Assembly: GCF_017916365.1 (NCBI RefSeq)
Contig: NZ_JAFMSU010000001.1
Coordinates: 1,951,028-2,015,027, forward strand
DNA length: 64,000 bases
From: Rufibacter roseolus
Lineage (GTDB): Bacteria > Bacteroidota > Bacteroidia > Cytophagales > Hymenobacteraceae
Direction of reading: 5' to 3'
Part shown: positions 53,169-61,812 of the stretch, piece by piece
Position numbering within the stretch: the first letter of the stretch is position 1
Layout: the number at the start of each line of letters is the position of its first letter
Position numbers and translations under genes: made by a program
Notes under the pieces: generated by a model
What the model was told of the DNA's origin: nothing
Database searches by the model: none
What the model saw: only the letters and a program-made list of their open reading frames with translations

Positions 53169-54104
53169 ATGAATCGTCGCGATTTTATAAAGAATACGGT
53201 GGCCGGAACGGCGGGTCTGGCTTTGTTGGGCCTGCCGAGCCTGGGCAATGCGGCTGCTGCCCCTATCAAACTGACCATTCTGCACACCAATGACATGCAC
53301 TCCCGCATTGATCCGTTCCCCAATGACGGGCGCAAGAACGGAGGCATGGGCGGCATGGCTCGCCGGGCAACGCTGGTGAAGCAGATCAGGGCGCAGGAAC
53401 CTAACGTGCTGCTGCTGGACGCCGGTGATATCTGGCAGGGAACACCTTATTTCAACTTCTTCGGGGGAGAGTTGGAGTACAAACTCATGACCCAGATGGG
53501 CTATGACGCGGCCACCCTGGGCAACCATGACTTTGACAATGGCCTGGAAGGGCTGCAGAAACAGTTGCCGCACGCCGGTTTCCCGTTCATTATCTCTAAC
53601 TATGATTTCTCAGACACCATTCTAAAAGGCCGTTTCCAACCTTATAAAGTGTTTGTGAAGGAAGGCGTGCGCGTGGGCGTGTTCGGGCTGGGTATCCAGT
53701 TGGCTGGTCTGGTAGCCGATAACAACTTTGCCGGCACCAAATACCTAGATCCGGTGGAAACGGCCCGCAACATGGTGAAAACGCTGCGAGAGCAGGAGAA
53801 CGTGGATTTGGTAATCTGCCTCTCGCACCTGGGCTACACCTATGAGTACGACAAGATCAGTGACCGCAAACTGGCCCAGAAGGTGAACGGTATTGATCTC
53901 ATCATTGGGGGCCATACCCATACGTTCCTGGATGAGCCCGAAAAATTCACCCACGCAGACGGGCACGTGACCCTGGTGAACCAGGTGGGCTGGTCGGGTA
54001 TTAACCTGGGCCGGATAGATTTTTCTTTTGATAGAAAAAGCAGGTCAAAAACGGCTAGCACGGCTTCTGTGCTGCCTTTGAATGAGAGTGTCATAAATTC
54101 GTAA
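53169..54104 (+). CDS. 5'-nucleotidase metallophosphatase domain protein, Tat-exported
   Basis: The 311-residue protein has a twin-arginine signal (NRRDFIKNTVAGTAG, cleavage after NAA). The metallophosphatase signature follows: TILHTNDMHSR, LLLDAGDIWQGTPYF, ATLGNHDFDNG, ICLSHLGYTYE and IIGGHTHTF, which supply the two-metal site. The second domain of UshA-like nucleotidases is missing and sits in the upstream gene. The start at ATG 53169 was chosen because the Tat motif begins right there. Confidence 0.9.
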   Translation: MNRRDFIKNTVAGTAGLALLGLPSLGNAAAAPIKLTILHTNDMHSRIDPFPNDGRKNGGMGGMARRATLVKQIRAQEPNVLLLDAGDIWQGTPYFNFFGGELEYKLMTQMGYDAATLGNHDFDNGLEGLQKQLPHAGFPFIISNYDFSDTILKGRFQPYKVFVKEGVRVGVFGLGIQLAGLVADNNFAGTKYLDPVETARNMVKTLREQENVDLVICLSHLGYTYEYDKISDRKLAQKVNGIDLIIGGHTHTFLDEPEKFTHADGHVTLVNQVGWSGINLGRIDFSFDRKSRSKTASTASVLPLNESVINS

Positions 54105-54194
54105 TCTTCAAGTTTTTTTCTCTCAACTTTTTTTTCATTTTTGTAACCCCCTCAGAAATTCGTCACTCAATAAAACGCGGGATTGGAAGAAGCG

Positions 54195-55625
54195 ATGTTA
54201 ATGGTAAAAGACTGTACAACCGTCTGGCATAACTGTTTACAGGTTATCAAAGACAACATAGGCGAGCAGAGCTACAAGACGTGGTTCGAGCCCATCGTGC
54301 CTTTGTCTTTGGCCGGAAACGTACTCACAATACAGGTTCCCAGCCAATTCTTCTATGAGTGGCTGGAAGAGCACTATGTGGGTCTGCTCAAGAAAGTAGT
54401 GTTCCAGGAACTGGGCAGCGAAGGCCGCCTGGAGTACTCCATCATTGTAGACCAGGGCAACGATCACAGCAAGCCTCAGACGGTAAATATCCCTACCAAG
54501 AAGGTGCCCGCCGCCGTAGCCAACTCCTACAGCCCTGAGCGCAGCTTCCTGAAGAACCCGTTTGAGTCCAAGGCCATAGACCGGCACTTCTTCAACTCGC
54601 AGCTGAACCAGAGCTATACGTTTGAGAACTATATTGAGGGAGACTGCAACCGTCTGGCACGTTCAGCGGGCTACGCCGTGGCTAATAAGCCGGGTACCAC
54701 CTCTTTCAACCCCTTGATGGTGTATGGCGGCGTAGGATTGGGCAAGACCCACCTGGTGCAGGCCATCGGTAACCACATCAAAGGCAACAACCCAGACAAA
54801 TTCGTGCTGTACGTTTCGTCAGAGAAGTTCGTGAACCAGTTCATTGAGTCTTTGAAGACCAACAGCGTGCAGGATTTCGCAAATTTCTACCTTTTGGTAG
54901 ATATCCTCATCATTGACGATGTGCAGTTCCTGAGCGGCAAGGAGAAAACCCAGGAGATGTTCTTCCACATCTTCAACCACCTGCACCAGTCTGGAAAGCA
55001 GATTGTGATGACCTCAGACTGCCCGCCGCGAGACCTTAAAGGCCTTGAAGAGCGTCTTTTGTCTCGCTTCAAGTGGGGTTTGACCGCCGATTTGCAGAGC
55101 CCGGATTTTGAGACCCGGATGGCCATCATCCAGAAGAAGATGCAGTCTGACGGGATTCACATCCCCGATAACGTGATTGAGTACCTGGCCTACAGCGTGG
55201 ATACCAACGTGCGGGAACTGGAAGGCGTGCTTATTTCGTTAATAGCACAGTCCTCCTTGAACCGCAAAGAGATTGACCTGGAATTGGCCAAAGCGGCCCT
55301 GAAACACATCATTGAAGATGTGGAGACCGAGGTGAACCTGGACTTCATCCAGAAAACCGTGGCCGAGTACTTTCAGGTAAGCCTTGACTCACTCAAAGCC
55401 AAAACCCGCAAGAAAGAGATTGTGACCGCCCGCCAGGTGGCCATGTATTTCGCGAAGGAATACACCAGCCACTCGCTTAAGTCCATCGGGTACCATTTCG
55501 GCGGCAGAGACCATTCCACGGTTATCCACTCGGTGCAGACGGTCTCTGACCTCATTGATACCGACAAAAAATTCAAGGCTTCTATCCAGGAGCTGCAGAA
55601 GAAGTTCAAGGTGAAGGCGGTTTAA
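54195..55625 (+). CDS. dnaA: Chromosomal replication initiator DnaA
   Basis: The 476-residue initiator binds DnaA boxes and melts the origin. It has an N-terminal domain (1-80, WHNCLQVIKDNIGEQSYKTWF) and a linker, then an AAA core with Walker A GGVGLGKTH (about 178-186) and Walker B ILIIDDVQF (about 237-245). The C-terminal DNA-binding domain carries the signature TARQVAMYFAKEYTSHSLKSIG with GRDHSTVIHS. The start is uncertain between ATG 54195 and ATG 54201. No DnaA-box cluster is seen in the short gaps on either side, so an adjacent oriC is unlikely. Confidence 0.97.
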   Translation: MLMVKDCTTVWHNCLQVIKDNIGEQSYKTWFEPIVPLSLAGNVLTIQVPSQFFYEWLEEHYVGLLKKVVFQELGSEGRLEYSIIVDQGNDHSKPQTVNIPTKKVPAAVANSYSPERSFLKNPFESKAIDRHFFNSQLNQSYTFENYIEGDCNRLARSAGYAVANKPGTTSFNPLMVYGGVGLGKTHLVQAIGNHIKGNNPDKFVLYVSSEKFVNQFIESLKTNSVQDFANFYLLVDILIIDDVQFLSGKEKTQEMFFHIFNHLHQSGKQIVMTSDCPPRDLKGLEERLLSRFKWGLTADLQSPDFETRMAIIQKKMQSDGIHIPDNVIEYLAYSVDTNVRELEGVLISLIAQSSLNRKEIDLELAKAALKHIIEDVETEVNLDFIQKTVAEYFQVSLDSLKAKTRKKEIVTARQVAMYFAKEYTSHSLKSIGYHFGGRDHSTVIHSVQTVSDLIDTDKKFKASIQELQKKFKVKAV

Positions 55626-55649
55626 TAACGCGTTTTCTCTTACCTACCT

Positions 55650-56099
55650 ATGATATCAAAAAAAGCCAAGTACGCCCTTAAAGCACTTCTTTATTTGGCC
55701 AAGCAGCATGACCGCGGTCTGGTGCTTATCTCTGAGATTGCCGCCGCCGAGCGGATTCCGCGCAAGTTCCTGGAAGCTATTCTGGTGGACCTGAAAGTGC
55801 AGCAAATTGTGCAAAGCACCCGCGGCAAAAACGGTGGCTACACGCTGGTAAAAGACCCGGCTCAACTCTCCGTAGGCAATGTCATTAGAATGGTAGATGG
55901 TCCGCTGGCGCCCGTGCATTGCGTAAGCCACCTGTATTATCGCAAATGCGAGGAGTGCGTGGATGAGGCAACCTGCGAGATCCGCATGCTCATGAAACGC
56001 GTCCGTGACGCTACCTGCGATATTCTGGATACTACCTACCTTGCTGATTTCTCTAAAGTCACCGCTTTGGTAGTGGAGGAGGAAGCCAACCAGATTTAA
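55650..56099 (+). CDS. Rrf2 family transcriptional regulator
   Basis: The 149-residue regulator has a winged-helix DNA-binding half (MISKKAKYALKALLYLA, ISEIAAAERIPRKFLEAILVDLK, TRGKNGGYTLVKDP). The C-terminal half carries a Cys cluster, Cys91, Cys100, Cys103 and Cys109 (HC-x8-CEEC-x5-C), typical of Fe-S sensing Rrf2 proteins. It could sense iron-sulfur status, redox or nitric oxide. It lies 24 bp after dnaA and may be co-transcribed with it. It is followed by direct CAGATTTAAC repeats at 56093-56117 and a terminator. Confidence 0.92.
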   Translation: MISKKAKYALKALLYLAKQHDRGLVLISEIAAAERIPRKFLEAILVDLKVQQIVQSTRGKNGGYTLVKDPAQLSVGNVIRMVDGPLAPVHCVSHLYYRKCEECVDEATCEIRMLMKRVRDATCDILDTTYLADFSKVTALVVEEEANQI

Positions 56100-56129
56100 C
56101 CAGATTTAACCAGATTCAAAGACTTTTTC

Positions 56130-56177
56130 AAAGCTGTTTCAAGCCTGTTTTTACAACAGCGGTCTTGAAACAGCTTT
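56130..56177 (+). terminator. Terminator of the dnaA-rrf2 unit
   Basis: The arms AAAGCTGTTTCAAG and CTTGAAACAGCTTT are perfect (14 bp) around a 20-nt loop, followed by TTTG. Confidence 0.85.
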
Positions 56178-56633
56178 TTGTTTTAGACTTTTTCACCTCT
56201 CCTCTGGTTCAAGACTGTGATTTGGACCTACCATGGCCTGCAGTTTGCAACTGCAGTGAGGCGTTAGCCTCAAAACGGCTATGGCTCAGATTTTCTTCCG
56301 TGACTTTCTTTCTTCTGACTTTACTTCCTAGTTCCTTTCTACCAAGCCTCAGAACTGCAGCCGCGGTCTGCGGGCGTTTGTCACTTTTCTCCTTGATGAG
56401 AAAAGTAACCAAAAGAATCAAGAAGCCTCAAACTCGCTGACGCTCGGACAGTGAGGCTTCAGTAAAGGTACCACCTGGCTAAGGCTATCTATTGCATTGT
56501 AGACGCAGGCCACTACTGCTGGACACGTCCCTGCTTGCGTCAGACCTGTGCTCGGCCTCACTGTAGGCCTTCGCCCCGGCCTGCCACAGGAACCACCCTG
56601 CTATGGCATTTGGTTTGGTTATCTGATTATGTA

Positions 56634-56655
56634 GAGACAAGGCATGCCTTGTCTC
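56634..56655. repeat. 22-bp perfect palindrome
   Basis: GAGACAAGGCA and TGCCTTGTCTC are perfect complements, centred on GGCATGCC. Similar GACAAGGCATGCCTTGTC words occur in intergenic repeats of various bacteria. Confidence 0.65.
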
Positions 56656-56692
56656 CGGCGGGCCCTCTGCAATGAACGTTTACCACCTGTAA

Positions 56693-56713
56693 GGGCACCC
56701 ACAAGAGGTGCCC
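56693..56713. repeat. Hairpin module B, second copy
   Basis: GGGCACC-CACAAGA-GGTGCCC, with AAG before and CTAC after, as in the copy at 31562-31588. The stem differs from the first copy by paired changes on both arms. Confidence 0.7.
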
Positions 56714-56767
56714 CTACATTCCTTATACTTCCTCTCACAACCTCGCGTGTCGTGCCTGACGTTCGCC

Positions 56768-56791
56768 GTTGTTGGTGTTATCACCAACAAC
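56768..56791. repeat. Hairpin module A, second copy
   Basis: GTTGTTGGTG-TTAT-CACCAACAAC, identical over 24 bp to 31516-31539. Confidence 0.75.
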
Positions 56792-57151
56792 CACATTTGC
56801 TACTGTTGTCTGAAAAGACCAATCTCCAGTGGCAGGAACCTCATATATCTTGTGAAGTTATACCAGGCTTCAGCCATCTAACAGCCACTTCCATGGCTCT
56901 AAATCACTGTTGCCACTTTTTCCGGGAATAGGGATTCACCGCTGAGAAATCGCTTTGCTTACATCCTGATTCCTTATCAACTTAATAATTTTCTTCTTCC
57001 TTAGTTGGATTTACAGTAATTGGTGTCTTAATTTGTCTACTTCTTCTATAGAGATTCTCAAGCGTAATGGCTGTTTTGCGGCGATTATGTTGAGTTCAAA
57101 ATAGGAGAAGAGAGGACAGAACACCTTTTGCAAAACATAAAAGACAAGACC

Positions 57152-57790
57152 ATGGCATTAAGATTAGGCGACATCGCTCCTGACTTTACCGCAGAAACCT
57201 CAGAAGGCACAATCAATTTCCATGAGTGGATTGGCGATGGCTGGGCTGTATTGTTTTCCCATCCGCGTGACTATACCCCTGTGTGTACCACCGAGTTGGG
57301 TGCAGTGGCCCGCATCAAGGATGAGTTTGACCGTCGCGGCGTGAAAGTGGCGGCTCTCAGCGTAGACCCCATTGACTCGCACCACGGCTGGATTCAGGAT
57401 ATCAACGAGACGCAGAACACCACGGTCAATTTCCCCATCATCGCAGATGCAGACAGAAAAGTGTCTGACCTGTATGACATGATTCACCCTAATGCCAGCG
57501 ATACCTTCACGGTGCGTTCTGTGTTCATTATCGGGCCAGACAAGAAAGTGAAGCTGATCTTTACTTATCCAGCCTCTACGGGTCGTAACTTCGCTGAGAT
57601 CCTGCGTGTGATTGACTCTCTGCAGTTGACCGCCAACCACAGCGTGGCTACCCCAGCCAACTGGGAAAACGGCCAGGATTGCGTGATTCTGCCATCGGTG
57701 AAGCAGGAGGAAGTGGAAGCCAAATTCCCGAAAGGCCACGTGGTAGTGAAGCCTTACCTGCGCCTTACGCCGCAACCTAACCTGAACTAA
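57152..57790 (+). CDS. 1-Cys peroxiredoxin (Prx6 family)
   Basis: The 212-residue peroxidase shows the Prx6 pattern: LRLGDIAPDFTAETSEG, then FSHPRDYTPVCTTELG with peroxidatic Cys45-47, and DPIDSHHGWIQDI. The C-terminal dimerisation segment (TPANWENGQDCVILPSVKQ) holds a further Cys. There is no resolving Cys in the usual 2-Cys position. It detoxifies hydroperoxides. I chose ATG 57152 (MALRLGDIAPDF). It forms a single-gene unit that ends at a 24-bp stem terminator. Confidence 0.95.
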   Translation: MALRLGDIAPDFTAETSEGTINFHEWIGDGWAVLFSHPRDYTPVCTTELGAVARIKDEFDRRGVKVAALSVDPIDSHHGWIQDINETQNTTVNFPIIADADRKVSDLYDMIHPNASDTFTVRSVFIIGPDKKVKLIFTYPASTGRNFAEILRVIDSLQLTANHSVATPANWENGQDCVILPSVKQEEVEAKFPKGHVVVKPYLRLTPQPNLN

Positions 57791-57830
57791 GCATTTCCAG
57801 CCTCTTTTTGACTTTAGAGTTTAAAAGGAA

Positions 57831-57888
57831 CAGGCATAAAACAGAAGCGGCCACCCTGCAAAGAGTGGCCGCTTCTGTTTTATGCCTG
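57831..57888. terminator. 24-bp perfect stem, bidirectional terminator
   Basis: The left arm 57831-57854 (CAGGCATAAAACAGAAGCGG, then CCAC) and right arm 57865-57888 are exact complements around a 10-nt loop. It lies between convergent genes. Confidence 0.9.
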
Positions 57889-57915
57889 TTTCAGGAAAAG
57901 AGTTCCTGAACGGAA

Positions 57916-58416
57916 TTATCTTCTGGTAGGGGTAGTAGACGTATCCGTTACCGGAATGGCGTGGCGGTCTGCTACTTCCAGGAGCTTGGTTTTGGCCAGC
58001 TGCTGGCCCTTGCGGGTGCTTACCAGCCGCAGGTTCACCAGGCACCGGCTGCCGTCGCGCATGGCAAAACGGGCTTGGGTGTTGTTGAGCGAGATGCCCG
58101 TCACATCCTGCAGGTGAATGGCTATCTTTTTCTTAAAGTGGCCTCGTTTCTCCACTACGTAAGCTGGCGTGATCTCTAAATAAGACTGTTGGCCAAACAA
58201 AGACGTGTTCTGCGCCAGGATGAACAACAGATAACCCAAAGCCAGAATCAGGAAGACATAGTGGATGAAATGCCGGTCGTTGGTGGAGGAATCGGGTTCC
58301 GTAAAAATCATGAACAACCCGTATGCCATCCACAGCAAAACCAAACCCAACTGCACCCCGAAGGAAATTTTGTGGTCACGTGACGGCCGCAACCCAACCC
58401 TAGCCAATGATTTCAT
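57916..58416 (-). CDS. Hypothetical two-helix membrane protein
   Basis: The 166-residue protein has two hydrophobic segments (FGVQLGLVLLWMAYGLFMIF and HYVFLILALGYLLFILA) at about 19-40 and 50-67. The C-terminal cytosolic part is beta-rich (YLEITPAYVVEKRGHF, KKKIAIHLQDVTGISL, RFAMRDGSRCLVNLRLVS) and resembles a small PH-like domain. No catalytic motif is visible. It is a single-gene unit converging on the 1-Cys peroxiredoxin gene. A role cannot be assigned. Confidence 0.65.
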   Translation of the reverse strand: MKSLARVGLRPSRDHKISFGVQLGLVLLWMAYGLFMIFTEPDSSTNDRHFIHYVFLILALGYLLFILAQNTSLFGQQSYLEITPAYVVEKRGHFKKKIAIHLQDVTGISLNNTQARFAMRDGSRCLVNLRLVSTRKGQQLAKTKLLEVADRHAIPVTDTSTTPTRR

Positions 58417-58480
58417 GAATTAAAATTATTGGGCAAAGATAGTGAATTTTTAATACCAGCTTTGGGGTCTGCCATCTGTA

Positions 58481-58915
58481 CTAGGCACCCTTCAAAGTGG
58501 CGGTGAGGTTCATTTCTGGTACCGAGGCCAGGGCTCTGGAGATGGGGCAGCCTTCTTTGGCTTTCTGCGCCAGTTCCTGCAGTTCATCATTTGACATGCC
58601 AGAGGCTTCCACCTCGGTGGTAAGGTCTATCCTGCGAATGAAAGGACCGTTTTCCTGACCTAGAAATACCTTGGCTTGGGTTCTTACCGAGGTGGCTTTC
58701 TTGCCGGCGTTTTCCAGCAGGCTACTTAGGAACATAGAGAAACAGCCCGCGTGCGCCGCGCCCACCAGTTCCTCGGGGTTAGTGCCTGTCATATCCTCCT
58801 CAAAACGCGACCCAAAGGAGTAACGCGCATCCAGGGTGCCGCTTTGGGTGGAAACAGTTCCTTTACCGTCTTTCAGGCCACCTTCCCAGACGCCTGTACC
58901 TGTATTATTTGCCAT
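58481..58915 (-). CDS. OsmC family peroxidase-like protein
   Basis: The 144-residue protein has the OsmC/Ohr fold: an N-terminal strand pair (GTGVWEGGLKDGKG), TNPEELVGAAHAGCFSMFLSSLL with the first reactive Cys (about residue 58), and QKAKEGCPISRAL with the second Cys (about 123). Such proteins detoxify organic hydroperoxides through the two Cys. It is cytosolic and a single-gene unit. It adds to the two peroxiredoxins of the window. Confidence 0.92.
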   Translation of the reverse strand: MANNTGTGVWEGGLKDGKGTVSTQSGTLDARYSFGSRFEEDMTGTNPEELVGAAHAGCFSMFLSSLLENAGKKATSVRTQAKVFLGQENGPFIRRIDLTTEVEASGMSNDELQELAQKAKEGCPISRALASVPEMNLTATLKGA

Positions 58916-59047
58916 AGTTTTAAGTGTATTGTTGGTTAGATATGAGATAAGGTACTAAAAAATATCCGAATTGGTTTTCCAGGGCTTATTCTGCTTTGGC
59001 CGCAACTCGTCCACCGGTCAGGACTAAAAGTACACGGATGGCCTATC

Positions 59048-59117
59048 AAACCAAAGCCAGCGGCAGAAAACAGAAAGTTTGGTGCTGCTTCCGGTTTTCT
59101 TCCGCTGGCTTTGGTTT
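59048..59117. repeat. Inverted repeat in the gap between osmC and the CHRD gene
   Basis: The arms AAACCAAAGCCAGCGG and CCGCTGGCTTTGGTTT extend to 24 bp with one mismatch (AGAAAAC and GTTTTC ends). The loop is about 22 nt. The 330-bp gap (58916-59245) has no gene. It may be a terminator or transcribed hairpin. Confidence 0.7.
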
Positions 59118-59245
59118 ACGCTAAGTGCTTGGCTGGTTTATGATAGATTCTGAGGAAACGCGTCATAAACCAACAACAATGTGGCTAAGGAAATAGTCCA
59201 TGGGCTGGAATTTCATGGGCTTTTCCGATTTGTTTTAACACCGTT

Positions 59246-59758
59246 TTACTTCACCTGCCCTCTTATTTCCCCGGCCGGGTAGGTAGGCGAATGGACGTTG
59301 GTGTAGATATTGCCCGCTTCTATGGCCGCAATCAGATCAGAGAGGGTTTTCCCGGCCAAAGGTCCTTTCAGGGAAGCGCTGGTGATGATGCCCTCGGCAA
59401 TGACGCCCGAAGGATTGGAGACACTGCCCACCAGATCCACCACTACAGGTCCGTTTTCACCGGCTGGGGCCATGTGCAGGTGCCCAAAAAGCACCGATTC
59501 CATGTTGGCCACAATTAACTTGTAATAGAGCTGGGTTCCGTCTTTGCTTAATCTAAGGATAATCTGACCGGTGGCATTACTGATCACCTCCCGGGTTTCT
59601 TCTTCCGGCCGAAGATGCGCCGTGTACGTGTAAGGCGATTGCGCATCAGCGGTTTTCGCCACCGCGGCTACGTTTTGGGGTTCAACTAATTCTGTGTCGC
59701 AACTACTCAGGCAGAGCGACATCACCATGACGGGTAATGCATAGATAAAATTTTTCAT
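59246..59758 (-). CDS. CHRD domain lipoprotein
   Basis: The 170-residue protein has a lipobox (MSLCLSSCDTELV, Cys about residue 20). The CHRD (chordin-like) domain follows: YTAHLRPEEETREV, GQIILRLSKDGTQLYYKLIVANMESVLFGHLHMAP, NGPVVVDLVGS, and ISAIEAGNIYTNVHSPTYPAGEIRG, in parts. CHRD domains in bacteria are of unknown function, and the protein is expected on a membrane surface facing the periplasm or exterior. It is a single-gene unit. Confidence 0.88.
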   Translation of the reverse strand: MKNFIYALPVMVMSLCLSSCDTELVEPQNVAAVAKTADAQSPYTYTAHLRPEEETREVISNATGQIILRLSKDGTQLYYKLIVANMESVLFGHLHMAPAGENGPVVVDLVGSVSNPSGVIAEGIITSASLKGPLAGKTLSDLIAAIEAGNIYTNVHSPTYPAGEIRGQVK

Positions 59759-60023
59759 ATGGTTGATTTATAAATAGTTGAATAACAGTATATATAACCT
59801 GACCCACAAAGCAAGGTTTTGTTATAAGCTATGTTTATATCTTTATATGTAGCCAAGGTGTCTAATGGCCCGTTTAGGCCAGGTTTTTACCGGATTTTGA
59901 AATAGGGTAGAGGTGTAAACGTTTGAAATACAGAAGTATGCAACTCCATTTTGCTCCCATGTTGAGAGTTGAAAACTTGGCTTACTGAGGAGAATGCAAA
60001 ACTGGCTACCGCACTAGATGTAA

Positions 60024-60068
60024 AGCTGTTTTAGGGCCGGTTTTCTCAAAGCAACCCTGGAACATAAC
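60024..60068. repeat. Dispersed hairpin repeat, copy 19
   Basis: AGCTGTTTTAGGGCCGGTTTTC, in two parts, then AAAGCAACCCTGGAACATAAC. Confidence 0.5.
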
Positions 60069-60125
60069 GGTAGTCTTTCTAATAGAAAAGGTGAAGAACC
60101 ATAAGAACCTTTGTGAGAGAAGCTT

Positions 60126-60165
60126 CCGTTTTGAAGCCAGTTTTAGGAAAAGGGGCCTTAAATGG
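60126..60165. repeat. Dispersed hairpin repeat, copy 20
   Basis: CCGTTTTGAAGCCAGTTTTA, then GGAAAAGGGGCCTTAAATGG. It lies 136 bp upstream of the GH3 family gene. Confidence 0.55.
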
Positions 60166-60300
60166 TGACGTACCCAGGAGGCTGAAAAGAACTTCCGGAA
60201 GATTACTATCTTTACCACCTTTCAAAGAGAATAAGCCGGAGGGTTTTCTCTCAAATGAAAGGTTTTCCCCCGCTTGTTCAATCACTAGCAAAATGTCTAC

Positions 60301-61806
60301 ATGGGAGTAAAAGCGTTCTTGAGTAAACCTTTAGCCGCCTTGACTGTGGCCCGGCAGAAAAGCTGGATGGAGCATCCGGCCCAGGCCCAGCAGCAGGTTT
60401 TTTCGTCTATCATCGGCAAAGCCGCCAACACCGCTTTCGGGAAAGACCATTATTTCAAGGACATCCAGACCCCGCAGGATTTTGCCCAGGCCGTACCCGC
60501 ATGTGATTACGAGGCCCTGCGTCCGTACTTTGACCGCCTGAAACAGGGTGAACAGAATGTGCTCTGGCCGGGTCTGCCGCTTTATTTCGCCAAGACCTCC
60601 GGTACCACTTCGGGCACAAAATACATTCCCATTACCCAGGATTCCATCCCCAACCATATCAACGGCGCCAAGAACGCGCTGCTGAATTACATCCACGAGA
60701 CTGGTCGCGCCCAGTTTCTGGACGGTAAACTGATTTTCCTGAGCGGCAGCCCAGTCCTGGAGCAGGTGGCGGGCATCAATACCGGTCGGTTGTCGGGCAT
60801 TGTGAACCACCACGTGCCGGGCTACCTGCGCACAAACCAACTGCCCAGCTACGAGACCAACTGCATTGAAGACTGGGAAACGAAGCTGGAGGCCATTGTG
60901 AATGAGACCATAGACCAGCGCATGACGCTCATCTCGGGCATTCCGCCGTGGGTGCAGATGTATTTTGACAAAATCATGGCCCGCACCGGCAAGCAAATCA
61001 AAGACGTGTTCCCGGACTTCAACCTGTTTGTCTACGGTGGCGTCAATTTCGCGCCGTACCGGGCCAAACTGATAGAGAGCATCGGGCGGAAGGTGGATTC
61101 CATTGAGACCTTCCCAGCCTCCGAGGGGTTTATCGCTTACCAGAACATGCAGGAAGACCCCGGCCTGCTGCTCCTCGCCGACAGCGGCATTTTCTTTGAG
61201 TTTATCCCCGCCGAGGAGTACCACCAGCCCAACCCGCGCCGCCTCACATTAGGCGAGGTGAAAACCGGCGTCAACTATGCGCTCATCATCAACAGCAACG
61301 CCGGGCTTTGGGGCTATTCCATCGGCGACACCGTTAAGTTCACCTCGCTGTTCCCGCACAAGTTGGTGGTCAGTGGCCGATTGAAGCATTTTATCTCGGC
61401 GTTTGGCGAGCACGTGATAGGTGAGGAAGTGGAAGGCGCTTTGAATGATGCCATGCAGGAATTCCCGGAGGTAGCCGTGACCGAGTTTACCGTGGCCCCT
61501 TACGTGAGCCAGGGCGAAGGCGCCTCTTACCACGAGTGGTTCATTGCTTATGACACGCCGCCCCACGACCCGGAGCGGTTCGCCAAGGCCCTGAATTGGC
61601 ACCTGCGCCGCCGCAACAGCTATTATGATGACCTCATCTCGGGCAACATCCTGGCCAATCTCAAAGTGACGGCTCTGCCACCCGATGCTTTCCAGCAGTA
61701 CATGAAGCGCCAGGGCAAACTGGGTGGCCAGAACAAAGTGCCCCGCCTGAGCAATGACCGCACCTTAGCCGAGGGGCTGTTAGAAACGCTTAACCTCTCA
61801 CTGTAG
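60301..61806 (+). CDS. GH3 family acyl-adenylate-forming protein
   Basis: The 501-residue protein matches the GH3 auxin-responsive promoter family of plants, which belongs to the acyl-adenylating superfamily. The motifs are visible: KTSGTTSGTKYIPIT (ATP-binding loop, about 97-111), ETFPASEGFIAYQ (about 268-280) and SIGDTVKFTS with VSGRLKHFISAFGEHVIGEE (AMP/hinge region, 340-378). In plants GH3 enzymes conjugate amino acids to acyl hormones; the bacterial substrate is unknown. It leads a short operon with a lipoprotein and a protease gene. Confidence 0.9.
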   Translation: MGVKAFLSKPLAALTVARQKSWMEHPAQAQQQVFSSIIGKAANTAFGKDHYFKDIQTPQDFAQAVPACDYEALRPYFDRLKQGEQNVLWPGLPLYFAKTSGTTSGTKYIPITQDSIPNHINGAKNALLNYIHETGRAQFLDGKLIFLSGSPVLEQVAGINTGRLSGIVNHHVPGYLRTNQLPSYETNCIEDWETKLEAIVNETIDQRMTLISGIPPWVQMYFDKIMARTGKQIKDVFPDFNLFVYGGVNFAPYRAKLIESIGRKVDSIETFPASEGFIAYQNMQEDPGLLLLADSGIFFEFIPAEEYHQPNPRRLTLGEVKTGVNYALIINSNAGLWGYSIGDTVKFTSLFPHKLVVSGRLKHFISAFGEHVIGEEVEGALNDAMQEFPEVAVTEFTVAPYVSQGEGASYHEWFIAYDTPPHDPERFAKALNWHLRRRNSYYDDLISGNILANLKVTALPPDAFQQYMKRQGKLGGQNKVPRLSNDRTLAEGLLETLNLSL

Positions 61807-61812
61807 CCTCAC

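Larger units (their letters stand above)
56178..57151. other. About 1 kb without a convincing gene, rich in repeats
   Basis: Open frames are short and unconserved. On the minus strand 56200-56430 contains a CGAGCGTCAGCGAG word, a short ORF reading LLVTFLIKEKSDK, and GAGGC/GCCTC dyads that look like a common non-coding repeat seen after genes. Perfect palindromes follow (56634-56655 and others listed separately). It lies upstream of the 1-Cys peroxiredoxin gene. Confidence 0.45.
59759..60300. other. 542-bp gap with two hairpin repeats
   Basis: The first 240 bp are AT-rich without an obvious gene. The second half contains two copies of the dispersed repeat (60024-60068 and 60126-60165). No conserved ORF is visible. 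Confidence 0.4.

Noticed and set aside
54105-54194. Possible oriC next to dnaA
   Set aside because: The gap is only about 90 bp, T-rich, and shows no cluster of TTATCCACA-like boxes; a single TTATCCACT lies inside dnaA as coding sequence.
56209-56421. 70-residue minus-strand frame reading LLVTFLIKEKSDK
   Set aside because: This reading recurs in non-coding repeats after genes in many bacteria and has no support as a protein; treated as part of the repeat region.
59759-60300. Overlapping 65-70 residue frames in the gap before the GH3 gene
   Set aside because: They are read through hairpin repeats and have no conserved features.
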